The notes under the pieces were generated by a model. That model had not been told where the DNA came from. It did not search any database and saw nothing but the letters and a program-made list of their open reading frames with translations. Positions 60,562 to 64,000 of a stretch of 64,000 bases of DNA are shown piece after piece (position 1 is the first letter of the stretch; each line of letters opens with the position of its first letter). This DNA comes from Hyphomicrobium sp. ghe19 (GTDB lineage Bacteria; Pseudomonadota; Alphaproteobacteria; Rhizobiales; Hyphomicrobiaceae). The DNA lies in the NCBI RefSeq assembly GCF_902712875.1, contig NZ_LR743509.1, positions 3,548,001 through 3,612,000 on the forward strand, in the 5' to 3' direction. The translations under genes and the position numbers were made by a program.

Positions 60562-62907
60562 ATGCCCTACACTCCCGCGCCGCCTCCGCTGCCGCCGATA
60601 AGGCCGAGCTTCGAGCGCGCACCTCTCGGATCGGGTCCACGCCGCACGCCTCCGCCCCCGGGCGGCGGCGGTGGGCATCGGAGTCCGCCGGCACGACGGG
60701 GCGGCCTCTGGACGGGCATCCTCTATGTGCTGCTCTTCATCGTTGCGGTCGGTGGTGCCGGCGTTGGCTACCTTCTTCTCAATCCGCCGAGCGACCTGAT
60801 CCGCCAGAAGATCGCCGAAGAAGTGAAGGCGCGGACCGGCCGCGATCTCATCATCGCCGGGCGGGCGTCCTTCACATTTTTCCCGGTACTCGGTCTCTCA
60901 TTGAAAGACGTGTCGCTCTCGGGCCCGCCCGGAATGGACGGCGCGTTCCTGAATGCTCAAGCGCTCGAGGCCAGCCTCGATCCGATGACGCTTTTGGAGC
61001 GCCAGCCGAAGATCACTGCGGTGACGCTCAAGAGCCCTGTTCTGGATCTCCGCATCGATAAGGAGGGCCGCCGAAACTGGAAGTTCGCGGCCCGCTCCGC
61101 ACCGACGCGGGTCGCCGAGTTGCAGATGCCCGGAACTCAGCGCGACACTGCCCCGATAGAGATGGCGATGGCGGAAACCGGCGCCGGACCCGATGCGGCC
61201 GATTTGAAAATCGAAAACGTCAGTGTGGAGAATGGGACGTTCCGCTTTACCGACGACCGAACGGGGAAAATTTCGGTAGTCTCCCAAGTCAACGTCACGC
61301 TCGGGCTGCCGTCTCTCCAAAGCCCGCTCGTCGCTAACGGCAATCTCGTCTGGCGCGAACAGCGGCTCGACTTCGACGGCAAAGTCGCCGACGTCCGCGC
61401 GATCGCCGCCGAGAAGCCGACGCGACTCTCCTTCAACGCCCGGAATCCATTGATTACGGCGTCCTATGACGGCGGCCTCCTTATCAAGGAAGGGGCTACC
61501 CTCGACGGCAAGGTTTCCGCGCAATCGAATTCGGCGCGCGAGCTTGCCACGTGGTTCGGCACGCAGCTGCCGCCCGTCAGCGGCTTCGGACCCATGTCGA
61601 TCCAGGGCACGCTGAAGACAGCTCTCAACGTGACGGTGTTTTCGGATGCCGCATTCAGTTTGGACGGCGCGGATGCCAAGGGCCAGATCAAGGTGACGAC
61701 CGGCGGCGTCCGGCCGTTGGTGGAGGCCGATCTCGCCGTCTCGGAACTGGATCTCAACAAGTACCTGACAGGCGCGGTCATTGGCCGGGAGGCTAGCGCG
61801 CCGACGGCCGGCGGCGAAGCCGTTCCTGCGGCTGCGCCGACGCCATCAACGCCGGAGCCGCCGGTTGCGCCGAAGCAGCCGACACCGGCGACACCGGATC
61901 AGATCCAGAAATTGCTGGAAGGCTCGAAAGTTTATGGCTTCGCGCAGCGCGAGGGATGGTCCAGCGAGCCGCTGAACCTGACGCTCCTCGGCGTCGCCGA
62001 CGGCAATGCCCGCGTGAGCGTCGAGAAGCTCCATTTCAAGAACATGTCGATCGGCAAGTCGTCCGTCGACGTTGCCGTGAAAAACCTCGCTATGCAGGCG
62101 AAATTCAACGATGTCGCGCTTTACAAGGGGCATGGCAGCGGCGTCCTCGCCGTCAACGGATCGGGCGGAAACGCGAACGTGGCCGCGAACTTCAAGCTCG
62201 ATAACGTTTCGGCGTTGCCGTTCCTCAAGGATGCTGCAAATTTCGGCTGGGTTTCGGGCAACGCCAATGTCGCCCTGCAGCTCTCTGCAGACGGCGCGAA
62301 CCAACTGCAGCTGATCGAAAGCCTCAACGGAACAGCCGGCTTCCAATTCGCGGACGGCGCCGTCGTTGGCTTCAATCTGCCCGGCGCCATACACGGGCTC
62401 ACCCAAGGCAACCTCGGTGCGCTCAAAACGTCGCCGTCGGAAAAGACCGACTTCACCGCGCTCGGCGCCTCGTTCACGATTACCAACGGCGTCGCGCAGA
62501 ACCAGGATCTGCAGCTCATCAGCCCGATGCTGAGGGTGACCGGCGCGGGCACGGTCCGCATGCCGGAGCGGACGGTCGATTATACGGTCAGGCCGAAGCT
62601 CATCGCTTCGGCGGAGCCCCAGAAAGGCAACGCCGAGGCATCCGGAATTGAAATTCCGGTCCACATCACTGGCTCCTGGGACAACCCTTCCTACCGGCCC
62701 GATTTCAAGGCCGTGCTGTCGGATCAGGATAAGACCGTCGAGACGATCAAGCAGATCGGCAAAAAGTTCAAAGGCAAGAATCCGAACGAGATCGTCGATC
62801 AGCTCTTCGGCAAAAAGGCCGACGAGGATCCGACGAGCCCAGCTGCGACCAACAAGAAGAAAGCCAAAGATCTGCTCAACAAGTTCCTCGGCAAACAGGA
62901 CCAGTGA
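60562..62907 (+). CDS. AsmA family protein
   Basis: This 781-aa protein has a proline-rich cytoplasmic N-terminus (YTPAPPPLPPIRPSFERAP), one membrane helix (WTGILYVLLFIVAVGGAGVG, about residues 50-70), then a large periplasmic beta region starting with the AsmA pattern GRDLIIAGRASFTFFPVLGL and ending with the conserved VTGAGTVRMPERTVDYTVRP and a Lys-rich tail. AsmA-like proteins act in outer-membrane lipid transport and assembly. AGAGGAC precedes the ATG at 60562. It is monocistronic by spacing. Confidence 0.94.
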   Translation: MPYTPAPPPLPPIRPSFERAPLGSGPRRTPPPPGGGGGHRSPPARRGGLWTGILYVLLFIVAVGGAGVGYLLLNPPSDLIRQKIAEEVKARTGRDLIIAGRASFTFFPVLGLSLKDVSLSGPPGMDGAFLNAQALEASLDPMTLLERQPKITAVTLKSPVLDLRIDKEGRRNWKFAARSAPTRVAELQMPGTQRDTAPIEMAMAETGAGPDAADLKIENVSVENGTFRFTDDRTGKISVVSQVNVTLGLPSLQSPLVANGNLVWREQRLDFDGKVADVRAIAAEKPTRLSFNARNPLITASYDGGLLIKEGATLDGKVSAQSNSARELATWFGTQLPPVSGFGPMSIQGTLKTALNVTVFSDAAFSLDGADAKGQIKVTTGGVRPLVEADLAVSELDLNKYLTGAVIGREASAPTAGGEAVPAAAPTPSTPEPPVAPKQPTPATPDQIQKLLEGSKVYGFAQREGWSSEPLNLTLLGVADGNARVSVEKLHFKNMSIGKSSVDVAVKNLAMQAKFNDVALYKGHGSGVLAVNGSGGNANVAANFKLDNVSALPFLKDAANFGWVSGNANVALQLSADGANQLQLIESLNGTAGFQFADGAVVGFNLPGAIHGLTQGNLGALKTSPSEKTDFTALGASFTITNGVAQNQDLQLISPMLRVTGAGTVRMPERTVDYTVRPKLIASAEPQKGNAEASGIEIPVHITGSWDNPSYRPDFKAVLSDQDKTVETIKQIGKKFKGKNPNEIVDQLFGKKADEDPTSPAATNKKKAKDLLNKFLGKQDQ

Positions 62908-63149
62908 GCTGCACGATTGTCGCGTTTCGATCGCTCGATCGGAGTGTTGTTTTATCTTCGGTTAAGTCGATGGAACACCAGCACGAAAAAAAATCCGCAT
63001 AGGGGGCAAAAAGATCTTGCGTAGGGGGGGCGTTGGCCTCATATGCACCCTCTCTCGTCTGTCCACCTGCCAACATGGTCGAGGTTTTCCAGAACCAATG
63101 AGGTAAGGAGCGGGCGAGTCAAACCTATCTGCTGGTTGGGGAGGGTCAC

Positions 63150-63704
63150 ATGGCCTTTAATGACACCCTCTTCCAATTGGGGATGGACTTGACTCGTTCA
63201 AGCACCGCCCAAGAGGAAGATTTTTCGCGCGCTGCGTTCAACACGGAAGTAGAAGACTCGACGAGTCCGCCTACTGGACAAAGCGTAAATAGTGCAGGGA
63301 CTACGATCTTTATCGATCTCCACGGCGCCAAGCGCCTCGACGACGTCAAGTCGGCCGAGCGTGCGACAAAGCGTGCCGTCGAGAGCTTGGGCCTCAAGCT
63401 CAAGAGCCTCCACCTCGATCGCGTCGCCGGCGGCGGCGTATCGGGTGTCGCGGTCTTGGGCTCCGGGCACCTGTCTTTGCAGGCTTGCTCGCGGAGCGGC
63501 TTTGCCGCCGTCGACGCGCGCGGTTGTACGGGACTGAAGCCGGCATCGGCTTTGCTCGCACTCGCCGAAGCGTTCGGCGCGCGCGAGGCTGTCATCCGGC
63601 GGGAGCGGACACTGTCCGACCTGACCGTGCCTGCCCTTCGCGTCGTGCCCAGAGCACCGCGTAAGGCTCAGCGCCAGAAGGCTCAAGCGAAGAAAGCGGC
63701 TTAA
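63150..63704 (+). CDS. AdoMet-decarboxylase-like protein lacking catalytic residues
   Basis: This 184-aa protein fits the bacterial SpeH/SpeD fold: TIFIDLHGAKRLDDV, GVSGVAVLGSGHLSLQACSR, SGFAAVDARGC. Active enzymes self-cleave at Glu-Ser in (E)SHxSIHTWPE to make a pyruvoyl group. Here that Glu-Ser is Ser105-Gly106 and the second His is Gln111, while His107 and Cys126 remain. Self-processing is therefore not expected, so it is a likely pseudoenzyme or one with another role. It has a 45-residue N-terminal extension and a basic tail (PRKAQRQKAQAKKAA). A terminator follows at once. Confidence 0.82.
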   Translation: MAFNDTLFQLGMDLTRSSTAQEEDFSRAAFNTEVEDSTSPPTGQSVNSAGTTIFIDLHGAKRLDDVKSAERATKRAVESLGLKLKSLHLDRVAGGGVSGVAVLGSGHLSLQACSRSGFAAVDARGCTGLKPASALLALAEAFGAREAVIRRERTLSDLTVPALRVVPRAPRKAQRQKAQAKKAA

Positions 63705-63738
63705 GCCGCTTCGCTCTCTTCAATCCCAGCGATAGTGG

Positions 63739-63768
63739 CCGCGATCGGAACTCTCCGATCGCGGTTTT
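63739..63768 (+). terminator. Rho-independent terminator
   Basis: CCGCGATCGGA (63739-63749) pairs perfectly with TCCGATCGCGG (63754-63764) around ACTC, then TTTT. It terminates the AdoMetDC-like gene. Confidence 0.94.
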
Positions 63769-63825
63769 CAGGCTTGGCCACGCCTCAGCCTTAGCCGGAC
63801 TCAGGCGTTTCGGCTTGGCGACAGC

Positions 63826-64000
63826 TTAGCCAACGTGGCCCTCGCTCAGGCGAGCGACTTCCTTGGCCGGCTCCGCCGCCTTCAGCGCTTCCGTCGGCAA
63901 CATCGAAGCGCCGGCCGATGGCGATAGCTTCCTGAAGAACAGGATCGACGACGCCGACACGAGCGCGATCAAGATGAAGACCGGCGGGAAATGCACCGCA
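63826..64000 (-). CDS. MFS transporter, C-terminal end (starts outside the window)
   Basis: The last 57 codons plus stop run off the right edge. They hold a membrane helix (FPPVFILIALVSASSILFFR) followed by RKLSPSAGASM and a cytoplasmic helical tail (TEALKAAEPAKEVARLSEGH). A final helix followed by a short R/K-(L/H)-xP tail is common in MFS permeases; the family is likely but not certain. The stop TAA is at 63828-63826. Confidence 0.6.
   Translation of the reverse strand, partial: AVHFPPVFILIALVSASSILFFRKLSPSAGASMLPTEALKAAEPAKEVARLSEGHVG

Overview
The window looks like chromosomal DNA of an alphaproteobacterium of the order Hyphomicrobiales. The evidence is the GC-rich coding style, CopC/CopD, IorAB-type hydroxylases, a CbpA/CbpM pair, HdeD, a PrtD-type transporter half and many TonB-dependent or Omp25-like envelope proteins. 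A Hyphomicrobium-like methylotroph is my best guess, but no gene here proves the genus. I see no rRNA, tRNA, CRISPR array or intact mobile element.

Layout. (1) 1-5.7 kb, all minus strand: a copper gene set with a DUF2946 protein, an OprC-type TonB-dependent copper receptor carrying a CxxxM...HxM pair, a small membrane protein, a second DUF2946 protein, an outer-membrane-like protein, CopC and the start of CopD. (2) 5.8-8.1 kb: decayed DNA with a 5'-truncated, frameshifted IS1182-type transposase, a cysD remnant ending at a strong terminator, and one possible 35-aa basic protein. (3) 8.2-19.6 kb: a SOUL protein, a receiver protein with Asn at the phospho-acceptor position, an NmrA-like remnant, PPK2, an adaptor-RbbA-permease ABC export operon, an AraC regulator, a coiled-coil protein and an arylsulfatase remnant. 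(4) 19.7-25.6 kb: large-subunit catalase KatE, a ROK-like protein whose motif order is circularly permuted, a B12-binding radical SAM enzyme, a small exported protein and a FabI/SDR remnant. (5) 25.9-29.3 kb: a large TonB-dependent receptor and a periplasmic peroxiredoxin. (6) 29.4-37.8 kb: a DeoR regulator divergent from an APC permease, then GlpA-like, FAD/NAD-dependent and FGGY-kinase genes that overlap one another, then a flavin monooxygenase coupled to a sulfite-oxidase-fold enzyme. (7) 38-50 kb: a large secreted protein with a Cys/His pair, a 45-aa membrane protein, a nudix-cbpA-cbpM-pfkB operon facing a second Nudix gene, an Omp25-like porin, a LuxR solo, an NBD-less PrtD-like membrane half, a zinc alcohol dehydrogenase and HdeD. 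(8) 50.3-55.9 kb: lactate permease with both IorAB subunits, divergent from a FadR-type GntR regulator, with an inverted-repeat operator candidate between them. (9) 56-64 kb: a Gln-rich OmpA-domain protein, a saccharopine-dehydrogenase-like protein with a terminator-like hairpin inside its reading frame, a staphylococcal-type nuclease, AsmA, an AdoMet-decarboxylase-like protein lacking its catalytic residues, and the 3' end of an MFS transporter.

Themes. Copper uptake and periplasmic copper handling dominate the left end. Regulated catabolic or oxidative modules (a polyol or amino-polyol phosphate pathway; lactate-type uptake with a molybdenum hydroxylase) fill the centre and right. At least five gene remnants (transposase, cysD, NmrA-like, arylsulfatase, FabI-like) show repeated local gene loss. 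The signals I rate most novel are the permuted ROK protein, the intragenic terminator, the AdoMetDC pseudoenzyme and the NBD-less PrtD-like protein. All functional statements are family-level readings of the translated sequence, without database searches.
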